DNA from: Micromonospora echinaurantiaca
GTDB taxonomy: Bacteria; Actinomycetota; Actinomycetes; Mycobacteriales; Micromonosporaceae
Direction: 5' to 3'
Length of the DNA: 64,000 nucleotides
NCBI RefSeq assembly: GCF_900090235.1
Contig: NZ_LT607750.1
Span: 1,128,501-1,192,500 of the forward strand
Shown: piece by piece, positions 53,573-62,529 of the stretch
How the letters are laid out: every line of letters begins with the position of its first letter
Position numbering within the stretch: the stretch's first letter is position 1
Translations under genes and position numbers: made by a program
Notes under the pieces: generated by a model
Database searches by the model: none
The model's input: the letters and a program-made list of their open reading frames with translations, nothing else
Told to the model about the DNA's origin: nothing

Positions 53573-54019
53573 GTGACCGACGATCTGGTGCTGGGCCGGC
53601 AGGTGTGCTTCGCGCTCTACGCGGCGTCGCGCGCGCTGACCGATGTCTACCGCCCGATCCTCGACCGGTTCGGGCTGACCTACCCGCAGTACCTGGTGCT
53701 GCTGGTGCTCTGGGAGCACGACGAGCAGGCGCCCAGCGTCACCGAGCTCGGCGCACGCCTGCGGCTGGATTCCGGCACCCTCTCGCCGCTGCTCAAGCGG
53801 CTGGAGGGGGCGGGCCTGGTGGTCCGGCGCCGGTCGGCGCGCGACGAGCGGCGGGTCGAGGTGGGCCTGACCGCCGAGGGTCGGGCGTTGCGCGAACGGA
53901 TGGCGGACGTACCGCTGCGGGTGGCCCGGGCCACCGGGCTGACCGCCGCGGAGCTGGTCGCCATCCGCGACACCCTCACCCGGGTCACCGAAACCATCCA
54001 CCGACAGAAGGAGCAGTGA
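53573..54019 (+). CDS. ohrR: MarR-family organic peroxide sensor OhrR
   Basis: A 148-residue winged-helix repressor. The peroxide-sensing cysteine is Cys12 in GRQVCFALYAASRALTDVYRPIL, conserved in OhrR; the wing-helix region is VTELGARLRLDSGTLSPLLKRLEGAGLVVRRRSARDERRVEVGLTAEG. GTG 53573 is preferred over the longer frame (from 53540), because the promoter and operator lie immediately upstream and the longer start would fall inside the operator. Directly followed by ohr, its usual target. Confidence 0.93.
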   Translation: MTDDLVLGRQVCFALYAASRALTDVYRPILDRFGLTYPQYLVLLVLWEHDEQAPSVTELGARLRLDSGTLSPLLKRLEGAGLVVRRRSARDERRVEVGLTAEGRALRERMADVPLRVARATGLTAAELVAIRDTLTRVTETIHRQKEQ

Positions 54020-54025
54020 CCCCTC

Positions 54026-54451
54026 ATGCAGGTCCTCTACACCGCGTCCGCCCGGGCCACGGGTGACGGCCGGGACGGCCACGTCCAGACCTCCGACGGC
54101 ACGCTCGACCTCGACCTGGCGGTGCCGAAGGAGATGGGCGGGGCCGGCGGCGCCGCCAACCCCGAACAGCTCTTCGCCGCCGGCTACGCGGCCTGCTTCC
54201 ACTCCGCGCTGCGGCTGGTCGCCCGCCGCGCCAAGGCGGACGTGACCGGCTCGGTGGTCGAGGCCGAGGTGGGCATCGGGCCGAACGGCGCGGGCGGCTT
54301 CGGGCTGGCCGTGACGCTGGTCGTCGACCTGCCGACGGTCGACCGGGCCACCGCCGAGCAGCTGGTCGCCCAGGCGCACCAGGTCTGCCCCTACTCCAAC
54401 GCCACCCGGGGCAACATCGAGGTCGTGCTCACCGTGCGGGACGCCGCGTGA
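54026..54451 (+). CDS. ohr: Organic hydroperoxide reductase Ohr
   Basis: A 141-residue thiol peroxidase that reduces organic hydroperoxides with lipoylated protein as reductant. Active-site cysteines are Cys57 in FAAGYAACFHSAL and Cys121 in AHQVCPYSNATRGNIEV. The N-terminus VLYTASARATGDGRDGHVQTSDGTLDLDLAVP is typical. Lies 6 bp after ohrR and overlaps the next gene by 4 bp (GTGA). Confidence 0.97.
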   Translation: MQVLYTASARATGDGRDGHVQTSDGTLDLDLAVPKEMGGAGGAANPEQLFAAGYAACFHSALRLVARRAKADVTGSVVEAEVGIGPNGAGGFGLAVTLVVDLPTVDRATAEQLVAQAHQVCPYSNATRGNIEVVLTVRDAA

Positions 54452-55449
54452 CCGCGGTCAACCGGGAGATCCACCTGGCGTCCCGGCCCCAGGGCTGGCC
54501 GTCGGCGGAGAACTTCCGGCTGGTCGAGACCGAGGTGCCGAAGCCGGGGCCCGGCCAGCTGCTGGTCCGTAACCGGTACATGTCGGTCGACCCGTACATG
54601 CGCGGGCGGATGAACGACGTGAAGTCCTACGTGCCGCCCTTCCAGCTCGACGCGCCGCTGGACGGGGGCGCGGTCGGCGAGGTGGTGACCAGCGAGGCCG
54701 AGGGCTTCGCCGCCGGCGACTGGGTGCTGCACGGGCTCGGCTGGCGGGAGTACGCGCTGGTCGACGCGGGCTCCGCGCGTACCGTCGACCCCGACCTGGC
54801 GCCGGTCACCACCTACCTGCACGTGCTCGGGATGACCGGGCTGACCGCGTACGCCGGGCTGCTCGAGGTGGCCGGGATGAAGCCGGGGGAGACCGTCTTC
54901 GTCTCCGCCGCCGCCGGCGCGGTGGGCAGCCTGGTCGGGCAGATCGCCAAGCTCAAGGGGGCGTCCCGGGTGATCGGCAGCGCCGGCTCGGCGGCCAAGG
55001 TGGAGCGGCTGCGGGCGCTCGGCTTCGACGCCGCGTTCGACTACCACGACGGCCCGGTCCGCCAGTCGCTGAAGGCGGCCGCGCCCGAGGGCATCGACGT
55101 CTACTTCGACAACGTCGGCGGCGACCACCTGGAGGCGGCCATCTCCGCCCTGCGGCTGCACGGCCGGGCCGCGATCTGCGGCATGATCGCGCAGTACAAC
55201 GACACCGAGCCGCCGGCCGCGCCGCGCAACCTGGCGCTGGTCATCGGCAAGCGGCTGACCCTGCGCGGCTTCCTGGTCGGCGACCACGGCGCGCTGCGCG
55301 GGCAGTTCGTCCGGGAGATGTCCGGCTGGCTGCGCGACGGCAGCATCGGCTACGACGAGACGGTCGTGGACGGGATCGAGCACGCCCCGGAGGCGTTCCT
55401 CGGCCTGCTGCGCGGCGAGAACCTCGGCAAGATGCTCGTCCGGGTGTGA
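54448..55449 (+). CDS. NADP-dependent oxidoreductase (zinc-independent MDR family)
   Basis: A 333-residue medium-chain reductase of the leukotriene B4 dehydrogenase/curcumin reductase type. It has VEVPKPGPGQLLVRNRYMSVDPYMRGRM (typical start region, in part), VSAAAGAVGSLVGQIAKLKGASRVIGSAGS for NADPH binding, and GIDVYFDNVGGDHLEAAISALRLHGRAAICGMIAQYN. These reduce activated double bonds of aldehydes and ketones, such as lipid-peroxidation products, which fits its translational coupling to ohr (GTGA overlap) in a peroxide-response operon. Confidence 0.93.
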   Translation: MTAVNREIHLASRPQGWPSAENFRLVETEVPKPGPGQLLVRNRYMSVDPYMRGRMNDVKSYVPPFQLDAPLDGGAVGEVVTSEAEGFAAGDWVLHGLGWREYALVDAGSARTVDPDLAPVTTYLHVLGMTGLTAYAGLLEVAGMKPGETVFVSAAAGAVGSLVGQIAKLKGASRVIGSAGSAAKVERLRALGFDAAFDYHDGPVRQSLKAAAPEGIDVYFDNVGGDHLEAAISALRLHGRAAICGMIAQYNDTEPPAAPRNLALVIGKRLTLRGFLVGDHGALRGQFVREMSGWLRDGSIGYDETVVDGIEHAPEAFLGLLRGENLGKMLVRV

Positions 55450-55510
55450 CCCGGGCCTCCTCGGCGGTGGCCGGCCCGTCCGGGTCGGCCACCGCAGCGC
55501 CGGCACCGGA

Positions 55511-55516
55511 TAGGCT
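55511..55516 (+). promoter_or_regulatory. -10 element (TAGGCT) of hisF
   Basis: TAGGCT ends 6 nt before ATG 55523, leaderless type, showing that hisF is transcribed independently of the main his operon. Confidence 0.5.
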
Positions 55517-55522
55517 CGCGGC

Positions 55523-56290
55523 ATGACGGTGGCGGTACGGGTGATCCCGTGTCTGGACGTGGACGCCGGGCGGGTGGTCAAGGGGGTCAACTTCCTCGAC
55601 CTGCGCGACGCCGGCGACCCGGTCGAGCTGGCCGCGGCGTACGACCGGGCCGGCGCGGACGAGCTGACCTTCCTCGACGTCACCGCCTCCGCCAGCGAGC
55701 GCGGCACCATGCTCGACGTGGTCCGGCGTACCGCCGAGTCGGTGTTCATCCCGCTGACCGTCGGCGGCGGGATCCGCCAGGTCGCCGACGTCGACACGCT
55801 GCTGCGGGCCGGCGCCGACAAGGTCGGGGTGAACACTGCGGCGATCGCCCGGCCGGAGCTGATCGCCGAGATCGCCGACCGGTTCGGCCGGCAGGTGCTG
55901 GTGCTCTCGCTGGACGTGCGGCGGGCGCCGGCCGGCACCACGCCCAGCGGCTTCGAGGTCACCACCCACGGCGGCCGGCGGGGCACCGGGCTGGACGCGA
56001 TCGAGTGGGCCCGCCGGGGCGCCGAGCTGGGCGCCGGCGAGATCCTGCTCAACTCGATGGACGCCGACGGCACCAAGGCCGGGTTCGACCTGGACCTGAT
56101 CGCGCGGGTACGCCGGGCGGTGGACGTCCCGGTGGTGGCCAGTGGCGGCGCCGGCCAGGTGGCGCACTTCCCGCCGGCGGTCGACGCGGGCGCGGACGCG
56201 GTGCTCGCGGCGAGCGTCTTCCACTTCGGCGAGCTGACCGTGGCGCAGGTCAAGGACGCGCTGCGCGGCGCGGGGCACCCCGTCCGCTGA
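55523..56290 (+). CDS. hisF: Imidazole glycerol phosphate synthase, cyclase subunit
   Basis: Barrel enzyme forming imidazole glycerol phosphate and AICAR with HisH. The 255-residue protein has [19 protein letters not shown] (catalytic Asp11), [55 protein letters not shown] (second catalytic Asp) and [17 protein letters not shown]. It stands 7.9 kb from priA, behind the peroxide operon, and has its own leaderless promoter. Confidence 0.98.
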   Translation: MTVAVRVIPCLDVDAGRVVKGVNFLDLRDAGDPVELAAAYDRAGADELTFLDVTASASERGTMLDVVRRTAESVFIPLTVGGGIRQVADVDTLLRAGADKVGVNTAAIARPELIAEIADRFGRQVLVLSLDVRRAPAGTTPSGFEVTTHGGRRGTGLDAIEWARRGAELGAGEILLNSMDADGTKAGFDLDLIARVRRAVDVPVVASGGAGQVAHFPPAVDAGADAVLAASVFHFGELTVAQVKDALRGAGHPVR

Positions 56291-56327
56291 GCCGTCACCC
56301 CTGACCCGGCACTCGCCCGGCCGGGCG

Positions 56328-56789
56328 TCAGTCCCGGTGGGCGCGGTTCTCCGGGGAGCGGCGCGGCGCCGGGATCGAGCGGACCAGGTATTCCTGCACC
56401 GCGGCGGCGTGGTCGGCCTCGTCCAGGTGCCAGTCCGCGCTGACCGGCGGCTGCCGGCGGCTCAGCACCCCCTGCACGGTGTCCACCGTGGTGGCCAGTC
56501 CGGCGCTCGGCCGGGTACGCCACAGCCGCTCACCGTCGGGGGTGATCCGGAACCAGCCGTCCGCGACGTCGACCAGACCGGCGCCGACCAGCCGGCGGAC
56601 CGCCTCCTCGACCTCGTGCCGCTCAGGGATCGCCTGGTTGAGGTGGTCGGCGGTGGAGAGCACATCGGTTAGCCGGATCCCTTCCGGCCGGCGGCTGGAC
56701 GGCGACCGGCGGTGCCGTCCGGCACCGCTGGCGATCACCAACGAGACGAAGATCCAGGCGTCGCTCCAGCGCCATCCGCTCTCCCCCAT
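56328..56789 (-). CDS. Winged-helix-like protein of unknown function
   Basis: A 153-residue protein starting MGESGWRWSDAWIFVSLVIASG. The middle, HLNQAIPERHEVEEAVRRLVGAGLVDVADGWFRITPDGERLWR, has the look of a winged helix (helix, helix, beta-hairpin wing), so DNA binding is possible. The C-terminal part (WHLDEADHAAAVQEYLVRSIPAPRR) is charged. ATG 56789 is chosen as the start of the conserved-looking part; the open frame extends further but is a shadow of yczE. It is on the same strand as yczE and follows it by 83 bp. Confidence 0.7.
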   Translation of the reverse strand: MGESGWRWSDAWIFVSLVIASGAGRHRRSPSSRRPEGIRLTDVLSTADHLNQAIPERHEVEEAVRRLVGAGLVDVADGWFRITPDGERLWRTRPSAGLATTVDTVQGVLSRRQPPVSADWHLDEADHAAAVQEYLVRSIPAPRRSPENRAHRD

Positions 56790-56872
56790 GCGCAGATTCT
56801 GCCGGGCCCCGCGGCCAAAAGGGAACACCCCGCCCACCGCCCGCACCCTGCGCGACGACCCGGGTACGCGGG

Positions 56873-57523
56873 TCAGCCGGCGGGCACCGGCGCGGCCCGG
56901 CCCGGGGCCGGCACCGGCTCGGCGACGGTGAACCGGGGCAGGAACAGCTGGGTCAGCGGCCCGATGGCCAGCGCGTACGCCACCGTGCCGACGCCGACGG
57001 TGCCGCCGAGCAGCCAGCCCACCGCCAGCACGATCACCTCGATGCCGGTGCGGACCACCCGGATCGACCAGCCGGGCCGGCGGGCGACCAGGCCGGTCAT
57101 CAGCCCGTCGCGGGGGCCGGGGCCGAGCCGGGCGCCGATGTAGAGGCCGGTGGCGGCGCCGTTGCCCACGATGCCGGCGACCAGCAGACCGATCCGGACG
57201 GCGAGCGGCCCGCCGGCCGGCAGCACCGCCAGCGTGGCGTCCACCACCAGCCCGATGACCACCACGTTGCTCACCGTGCCGAGGCCGGGGCGCTGCCGCA
57301 GCGGAATCCAGAGCAGCAGGACCAGCGCGCCGACAGCGATGGTCACGGTGCCGAAGGACAACCCGGTGCCGCGGGCGAGCCCCTGGTGGAAGACGTCCCA
57401 GGGGTTCAGGCCCAGCCCCGACCGGATCATGAGGGCCATGCTGACGCCGTACAGGACGAGGCCCGCGTAGAGCTGGGTCAGCCGCCGGACGGGGCGGTAC
57501 CGGAGATTGCCAATCGCTGCCAT
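56873..57523 (-). CDS. yczE: YczE/YyaS-family membrane protein
   Basis: A 216-residue integral membrane protein with about five membrane segments, starting MAAIGNLRYRPVRRLTQLYAGLVLYGVSMALMI (in part), with the family block SGLGLNPWDVFHQGLA and GARLGPGPRDGLMTGL. YczE proteins are paired with MocR-type regulators (YczR) in many Firmicutes and actinobacteria, as here with the divergent gene. ATG 57523 follows TAGAGT by 7 nt (leaderless). Transport substrate unknown. Confidence 0.88.
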   Translation of the reverse strand: MAAIGNLRYRPVRRLTQLYAGLVLYGVSMALMIRSGLGLNPWDVFHQGLARGTGLSFGTVTIAVGALVLLLWIPLRQRPGLGTVSNVVVIGLVVDATLAVLPAGGPLAVRIGLLVAGIVGNGAATGLYIGARLGPGPRDGLMTGLVARRPGWSIRVVRTGIEVIVLAVGWLLGGTVGVGTVAYALAIGPLTQLFLPRFTVAEPVPAPGRAAPVPAG

Positions 57524-57610
57524 GCATGCCACTCTAGGGGCCAATCCTGCGCGACGGAGAGAGCCAATAGCCGAGGAGTGGCATGACGAGCCAGGTGCGA
57601 GGGGTCCAAT
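57510..57610. promoter_or_regulatory. CCAAT repeats in the yczE-yczR region, probable YczR operators
   Basis: CCAAT occurs at 57510-57514, 57541-57545, 57564-57568 and 57606-57610 (the last as palindromic CCAATTGG inside yczR), all in the same orientation. MocR regulators bind direct repeats of ATTGG/CCAAT type, so these are plausible YczR sites. The yczE -10 (TAGAGT, 57531-57536, minus strand) lies between the first two. Confidence 0.55.
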
Positions 57611-59037
57611 TGGCCCGGCTGCTCGGCCAGTGGCACGCCCTCCCGGGTCGCCGGCGCAGCCCCGACTACGCCGCCCTGGCCGGCGCGGTACGCGGCCTGC
57701 TGGCCGACGGCCGGCTCCCGCTGGGCGTCCGCCTGCCCGCCGAGCGCGAACTGGCCCAGGCGCTGCGGATCAGCCGCACCACCGTCAGCGCCGCCTATCG
57801 GGAACTGCGCGAGAGCGGCCACCTGGCCAGCCGCCGGGGCGCCGGCAGCTGGACCATGCTGCCCCGCACCCACCGGGTGGCCAGCACCGGACTGTGGACC
57901 CCGCAGGACGACCACGACATGATCGACCTCGGCGTGGCGGCGCTGGCCGCCCCGCCCGAGCTGGTGCCGGCCGCCCGGGCCGCCGCCGAGGACCTGCCCC
58001 GCTACCTGGGTGGCGCCGGCTACCACCCGACCGGCATCGTCGAGCTGCGCGAGGCGGTGGCGCACGCGTACACCGAGCGGGGGCTGCCCACCTCGGCCGA
58101 CCAGATCATGGTCACCAACGGCACCCAGCACGCCCTGGACCTGGTGCTCCGGCTGGCGCTGGCGCCCGGCGCCGGGGTGCTGGTGGAGTCGCCGAGCTAC
58201 CCGAACGCGCTGGCGGCGCTGGCCGCGCGGCGGGCCCGGATCACCACCCACGGGCTGGCCGCCGACACCGGCTGGGACGCCGACCTGCTGCTCGGCAGCC
58301 TGCGGCAGGCCCGCCCGAAGCTGGCCTACCTGATTCCGGACTTCCAGAACCCCACCGGCCACCTGATGCCCGCCGACCTGCGCGAGCGGCTGGTCGCCAC
58401 CGCGCACGCGGTCGGCACCGACCTGGTCATCGACGAGTCGTTCGTGGACCTGCCGCTGGACGGCACGGTCGTGCCGCCGCCGGCCGCGGTGTTCGACCGG
58501 CACTCGCGGGTGGTCACCATCGGCGGGCTGAGCAAGCCGTTCTGGGGCGGCCTGCGGATCGGCTGGGTGCGCGCGTCCGCGCCGCAGGTGCAGCGGCTGG
58601 CCGCGACCCGGGTCGGGGTGGACATGGCCAGCCCGGTGCTGGACCAACTGGTCGCGGTGCACCTGCTGGCCGACGCGCCGGCCATCGTCGCGGCCCGCCG
58701 GGCCCAGCTCACCACCCAGCGGGACGCCCTGCTCGGCGCGCTCGCCCAGCGGCTGCCCGACTGGCGGGTGACCGTGCCGCGGGGCGGCGTCACCCTCTGG
58801 GCCGAGCTGGACGGGCCGATCTCCAGCGCCCTCGCCCGGGCCGCCGAGGAGGTCGGCGTACGGCTGGCCCCCGGGCCCCGGTTCGGGCTGGACGGGACGC
58901 TGGAGCGTTTCCTGCGGCTGCCGTTCACGCTGCCCGCCGCCGACCTGGTCGAGGCGGTCGGCCGGATCGCCGCGGTCCGTTACGACCTGGACCGCGGCGG
59001 CCGGCCCCGGTGGCGGGAGCCCGCCGTCATCGCCTGA
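57583..59037 (+). CDS. yczR: MocR-family regulator (GntR helix-turn-helix fused to aminotransferase fold), YczR type
   Basis: A 484-residue PLP-dependent regulator. The N-terminal GntR winged helix is LLADGRLPLGVRLPAERELAQAL through ISRTTVSAAYRELRESGHL; after a linker comes a class I aminotransferase-like domain with VTNGTQHALDLVLRLAL, PSYPNALAAL, PDFQNPTGHLMP, VIDESFVDLPLD and the PLP lysine in TIGGLSKPFWGGLRIGW. GAGGAG lies 5 nt before ATG 57583. It is divergent from yczE, its expected target, and CCAAT repeats occupy the shared control region. Confidence 0.92.
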   Translation: MTSQVRGVQLARLLGQWHALPGRRRSPDYAALAGAVRGLLADGRLPLGVRLPAERELAQALRISRTTVSAAYRELRESGHLASRRGAGSWTMLPRTHRVASTGLWTPQDDHDMIDLGVAALAAPPELVPAARAAAEDLPRYLGGAGYHPTGIVELREAVAHAYTERGLPTSADQIMVTNGTQHALDLVLRLALAPGAGVLVESPSYPNALAALAARRARITTHGLAADTGWDADLLLGSLRQARPKLAYLIPDFQNPTGHLMPADLRERLVATAHAVGTDLVIDESFVDLPLDGTVVPPPAAVFDRHSRVVTIGGLSKPFWGGLRIGWVRASAPQVQRLAATRVGVDMASPVLDQLVAVHLLADAPAIVAARRAQLTTQRDALLGALAQRLPDWRVTVPRGGVTLWAELDGPISSALARAAEEVGVRLAPGPRFGLDGTLERFLRLPFTLPAADLVEAVGRIAAVRYDLDRGGRPRWREPAVIA

Positions 59038-59157
59038 GCGGCTGAGCGCGCCGGCCAGCCGCGGACCGACCCGTCGCGTGCTACCCGGAAGGTGGAGGTT
59101 CGTCCGGCCCGGCCGGGAAGCGACCTTCGGTCCGGTACGGGCTGCCAGACTGCCCTG

Positions 59158-60471
59158 GTGGCACGCGCGGACGGGGGCCGGCGGGCGAGCGGGGTCCAGC
59201 GGAGCGCACCGGGCTCCCGCGCGACCCGGCTCGAACTCTTCTACGACCTGGTCTTCGTCTTCGCCTTCCTGAACGTCACCACCGCCGCGGCGGGCAACCC
59301 GACGGTCCGGGGCGTGATCCAGGCGCTGGTGGTGCTCGCCCTGCTCTGGTGGTGTTGGACCGGCTTCGCGGCGCTGGGCAACGTGATCCGCACCGACCAG
59401 GGGGTGGTGCCGCTGGTCGGCTTCGTCACCATGGCCGCCGCCTTCGTGCTGGCGCTCTCCCTGCCGAAGGCGTTCATCGACCGACCGGGCGGGCTGTCCG
59501 GCCCGCTGGTCTTCGCCAGCTGCTACTTCCTGGTCCGGGCCAGCCAGGTGTCGATCTTCCTGTGGGTCGGTCGCCGCAACCGCGACCTGCGCCAGCGGTG
59601 GCTGCTGATGGCCGTGCCGGTGGTCCTGGCCACGACGTTCATCGTCACCGCCGCGCTGGTGCCGCAGCGGCTCTTCGACGGGACGGCCGAGGGGCTGGCC
59701 CGGCTGGCGTGCTGGATCGCCGCCATCGGCGTGGAGTACGGCGCCGGGCTGGCGCTGCGCGGCACCGGGTGGACGATCCTCTCCGCCGGGCACTGGGCGG
59801 AACGGCACGCCCAGATCATCCTGGTGGCCCTGGGCGAGACCATCATCGCGCTCGGGCTCGGGCCCAGCGGCACCATCAGCCTGCCGCTGACCTGGCCGGT
59901 GCTCATCGGGGCGGTGCTCGGCATCGCGGTGGTCGCGGCGTTGTGGTGGGCGTACTTCGACACCCTCGCGTTCGCCATGGAGCAGGCGCTGCACCGCACC
60001 CGGGACCGGCTCGCCCGCGCCGTGCTGGCCCGGGACGCCTACACCTACCTGCACCTGCCCGTCGTCGCGGGGGTCATCCTCTTCGCGCTCGGGCTCAAGG
60101 GGCTGATCTACGAGGGGGCCGATCCCGGCACCCCGGCCTGGGGGGTCACGCTGCCCGGCCTCGACCTGCTGGCGCTCTACGGTGGGGTCTCGGTCTACCT
60201 GCTCGCGATGATCGTGCTCGGCGGCCGGATGCTCGGCGCGGCGCGCTGGCCGACGGTCGGCGGGGTGCTGCTGCTGCTCCTGCTGGTGCCGGTGGCCGCG
60301 CAGCTGCCCGAGCTGGTCGCACTGGCCCTGCTGGCCGCCGCCACGGTGCTAATCGTGGGGGTGCAGACGGTGGTCGACGCGCCGCGTCGGCGGCGGGTCC
60401 GCCAGGTGGCGCTGGAGGAGCAGCTCGCCGCCGAGGCGGAGCAGACCAGGTGGCGGGGGCACCACCTGTGA
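59158..60471 (+). CDS. ltrA: Low-temperature-requirement A (LtrA) family membrane protein
   Basis: A 437-residue integral membrane protein with about ten membrane segments. The family signature TRLELFYDLVFVFAFLNVTTA is near the N-terminus, and AGHWAERHAQIILVALGETIIALGLG is the conserved central block. Members are widespread but their molecular role is unclear. GTG 59158 follows CAGACT by 6 nt, the same near-match hexamer seen before the LuxR ATPase gene. A bidirectional terminator follows. Confidence 0.9.
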   Translation: MARADGGRRASGVQRSAPGSRATRLELFYDLVFVFAFLNVTTAAAGNPTVRGVIQALVVLALLWWCWTGFAALGNVIRTDQGVVPLVGFVTMAAAFVLALSLPKAFIDRPGGLSGPLVFASCYFLVRASQVSIFLWVGRRNRDLRQRWLLMAVPVVLATTFIVTAALVPQRLFDGTAEGLARLACWIAAIGVEYGAGLALRGTGWTILSAGHWAERHAQIILVALGETIIALGLGPSGTISLPLTWPVLIGAVLGIAVVAALWWAYFDTLAFAMEQALHRTRDRLARAVLARDAYTYLHLPVVAGVILFALGLKGLIYEGADPGTPAWGVTLPGLDLLALYGGVSVYLLAMIVLGGRMLGAARWPTVGGVLLLLLLVPVAAQLPELVALALLAAATVLIVGVQTVVDAPRRRRVRQVALEEQLAAEAEQTRWRGHHL

Positions 60472-60516
60472 GCCGACCGCTCCGGTCGCGCCACCACCTC
60501 GGCGGAGAACGCCTAC

Positions 60517-60559
60517 GGCGGTCCCGCGCCCGGCCGGGGGAGTCGGGCGCGGGACCGCC
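60517..60559. terminator. Bidirectional hairpin terminator
   Basis: GGCGGTCCCGCGCCCG (60517-60532) pairs perfectly with CGGGCGCGGGACCGCC (60544-60559) over an 11-nt loop. It lies between the convergent ltrA and acyl-CoA ligase genes. No T tract, but a 16-bp perfect stem. Confidence 0.75.
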
Positions 60560-60565
60560 GCTCGC

Positions 60566-62392
60566 TCAGATCTCGGCGAGCGTGCCGGCGTACATCTTCT
60601 CGATCTCGGTGGCGAAGTTGGCCTCGACGCCCCGGCGCTTGATCTTCAGCGACGGGGTGATCTCGCCGTCCTCGATGGTCAGGTCGCGCGGCAGGATGGT
60701 GACCTTCTTGATCGTCTCCCACCGGTTCAGCTTGCTGTTGAGCTGGGCGACGTACTCCTCGACCATGGCCTGCGCCTCCGGCGAGGCGACGATCTCGGCG
60801 TAGCTGCGACCCTCCAGCGGGGTGCCGGTGGCCCAGCCCTTGATCGCGTCCGGGTCGAGGGTGACCAGCATCGTGCAGTAGTTGCGCGCCTGGCCGATCA
60901 CCACCGCCTGCGAGGTGTACGGGCAGGTGGCCTTGAACATGCCCTCGATGTGCGACGGCGCGATGTACTTGCCGCCGGACGTCTTGACCAGGTCCTTCTT
61001 CCGGTCGGTGATTTTCAGGTAGCCGTCGGCGTCCAGCGTGCCGATGTCACCGGTGCGGAAGAAGCCGTCCTCGGTGAACGCGGCGGCGGTCTCCTCGGGC
61101 AGGTTGTGGTAGCCGCGCATCACCGGCCGGCCGCGGACCAGGATCTCGCCGTCGGTGTCGATCCGGCACTCCAGGTCGCCCATCGCCTTGCCGACGGTGC
61201 CGATGCGCAGGCCCTCCGGCGGGTTGACGAAGTTGCCGGCGCTGGTCTCGGTCAGGCCGTAGCCCTCGGAGATCGGCAGGTTCGCCGCGGCGAAGAAGGT
61301 GGCGATGTCCGGGCTGAGTGGCGCGGCGCCGGAGACGAGCACCCGGATGCGGCCGCCGAGCCGGGCCTGGAGCTTGCTGAACACCAGCTTCTCGGCGATC
61401 GCGTAGCGCAGCTTCAACCCGGCCGGCACCGGCTTGCCGGCCTGCTCGAGGGCGACCTTCTCCTTGCCCACCCGGACGCCCCAGGCGAAGATCTTCGCCT
61501 TCGCGCCGCCGGCGTCCTGCGCCGTGGTGACCGCCCGGTTGTAGACCTTCTCGAAGACCCGCGGCGCGCCGCACATCAGCGTCGGCTTGACCACGGCCAG
61601 CAGATCGACCAGCTTGTCCACCCGGCCGTCGACGTACGTCGGCAGGCCCACGTGGATGGCGCCGCAGAGCAGGGTCTTGCCGAACGAGTGGGACAGCGGC
61701 AGCCAGAGGTACTGCAGGTCGTCGTCGCGCAGCAGCCCGAGCTCGGCCTGCGCGACGCCCTCCCAGCACCAACCGCCGTGCAGCAGCTCCACGCCCTTGG
61801 GCCGGCCGGTGGTGCCGGAGGTGTAGATGAGCGTGGCCAGGTGGTCGGGGCCGAGCCCGGCGACGATGTTCTCGATCAGCTCCGGCTCGGCGGCGAGCCG
61901 GGCCGCGCCCCGCTCCTCGAGCTGGGCCAGGGTGAGCTGGGGCACCGCGGCGGCCTGGTCCGGCTCACCGTCGAAGAGCACCACGTGGGTCAGCGCCGGC
62001 AGCTGCGCTCCGGCGATCTTCGCGGCCTGGGCCGGGTTCTCGGCGAACAGCACCCGGGAACCGGAGTCGGCGATGATGTACGTCGCGTCCTCGGGCTCGG
62101 TGGTCGGGTAGACGGTGGTGGTGGCGCCACCGGCGCACATGATGCCCAGGTCGGCGAGCACCCACTCGATCCGGGTGTTGGCCAGGATCGCCACCGGGTG
62201 CTCCTGGCCGACGCCGAGGTCGTGCAGGCCGGCCGCGATCGCCTTGGCGCGGGTGGCCACCTGCGCCCAGGTCAGCCAGACCGGGCCGGAGTCGTCCGGG
62301 GACGGATGGGCGAAGGCGTCACGGTCGGGGGTTGCCGCGACGCGCTTGAGGAACATTTCCGGGATGGAACGGTACGGTACATCGAGAGCCAT
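60566..62392 (-). CDS. Long-chain acyl-CoA synthetase (AMP-forming)
   Basis: A 608-residue fatty acid:CoA ligase of the FadD15 type. The AMP-binding signature is LIYTSGTTGRPKGVELLHGG, with YLWLPLSHSFGKTLL, SEGYGLTETSAGNFVNPPEG, DGFFRTGDIGTLDADGYLKITDRKKDLVKTSGGKYIAP and the C-terminal subdomain. I take ATG 62392 (MALDVPYRSIPEMF), the usual start in relatives; GTG 62434 adds 14 residues. A TACTCT hexamer on the minus strand near 62451-62456 could be the -10. Monocistronic, with the terpene synthase gene upstream on the same strand. Confidence 0.93.
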   Translation of the reverse strand: MALDVPYRSIPEMFLKRVAATPDRDAFAHPSPDDSGPVWLTWAQVATRAKAIAAGLHDLGVGQEHPVAILANTRIEWVLADLGIMCAGGATTTVYPTTEPEDATYIIADSGSRVLFAENPAQAAKIAGAQLPALTHVVLFDGEPDQAAAVPQLTLAQLEERGAARLAAEPELIENIVAGLGPDHLATLIYTSGTTGRPKGVELLHGGWCWEGVAQAELGLLRDDDLQYLWLPLSHSFGKTLLCGAIHVGLPTYVDGRVDKLVDLLAVVKPTLMCGAPRVFEKVYNRAVTTAQDAGGAKAKIFAWGVRVGKEKVALEQAGKPVPAGLKLRYAIAEKLVFSKLQARLGGRIRVLVSGAAPLSPDIATFFAAANLPISEGYGLTETSAGNFVNPPEGLRIGTVGKAMGDLECRIDTDGEILVRGRPVMRGYHNLPEETAAAFTEDGFFRTGDIGTLDADGYLKITDRKKDLVKTSGGKYIAPSHIEGMFKATCPYTSQAVVIGQARNYCTMLVTLDPDAIKGWATGTPLEGRSYAEIVASPEAQAMVEEYVAQLNSKLNRWETIKKVTILPRDLTIEDGEITPSLKIKRRGVEANFATEIEKMYAGTLAEI

Positions 62393-62529
62393 CGCTGTAG
62401 CCGCCTTCGGGGGTGGAGGCGTGACGGTCGTCACGTCGGTGTTCGTTACCGAAGAGTATTGCCTGCCTCGTGGCGTCGGCTAGCCCCCCGACCGTCGGCG
62501 GGCCCTATCCCGCCTGGTGGGACGCGGAT

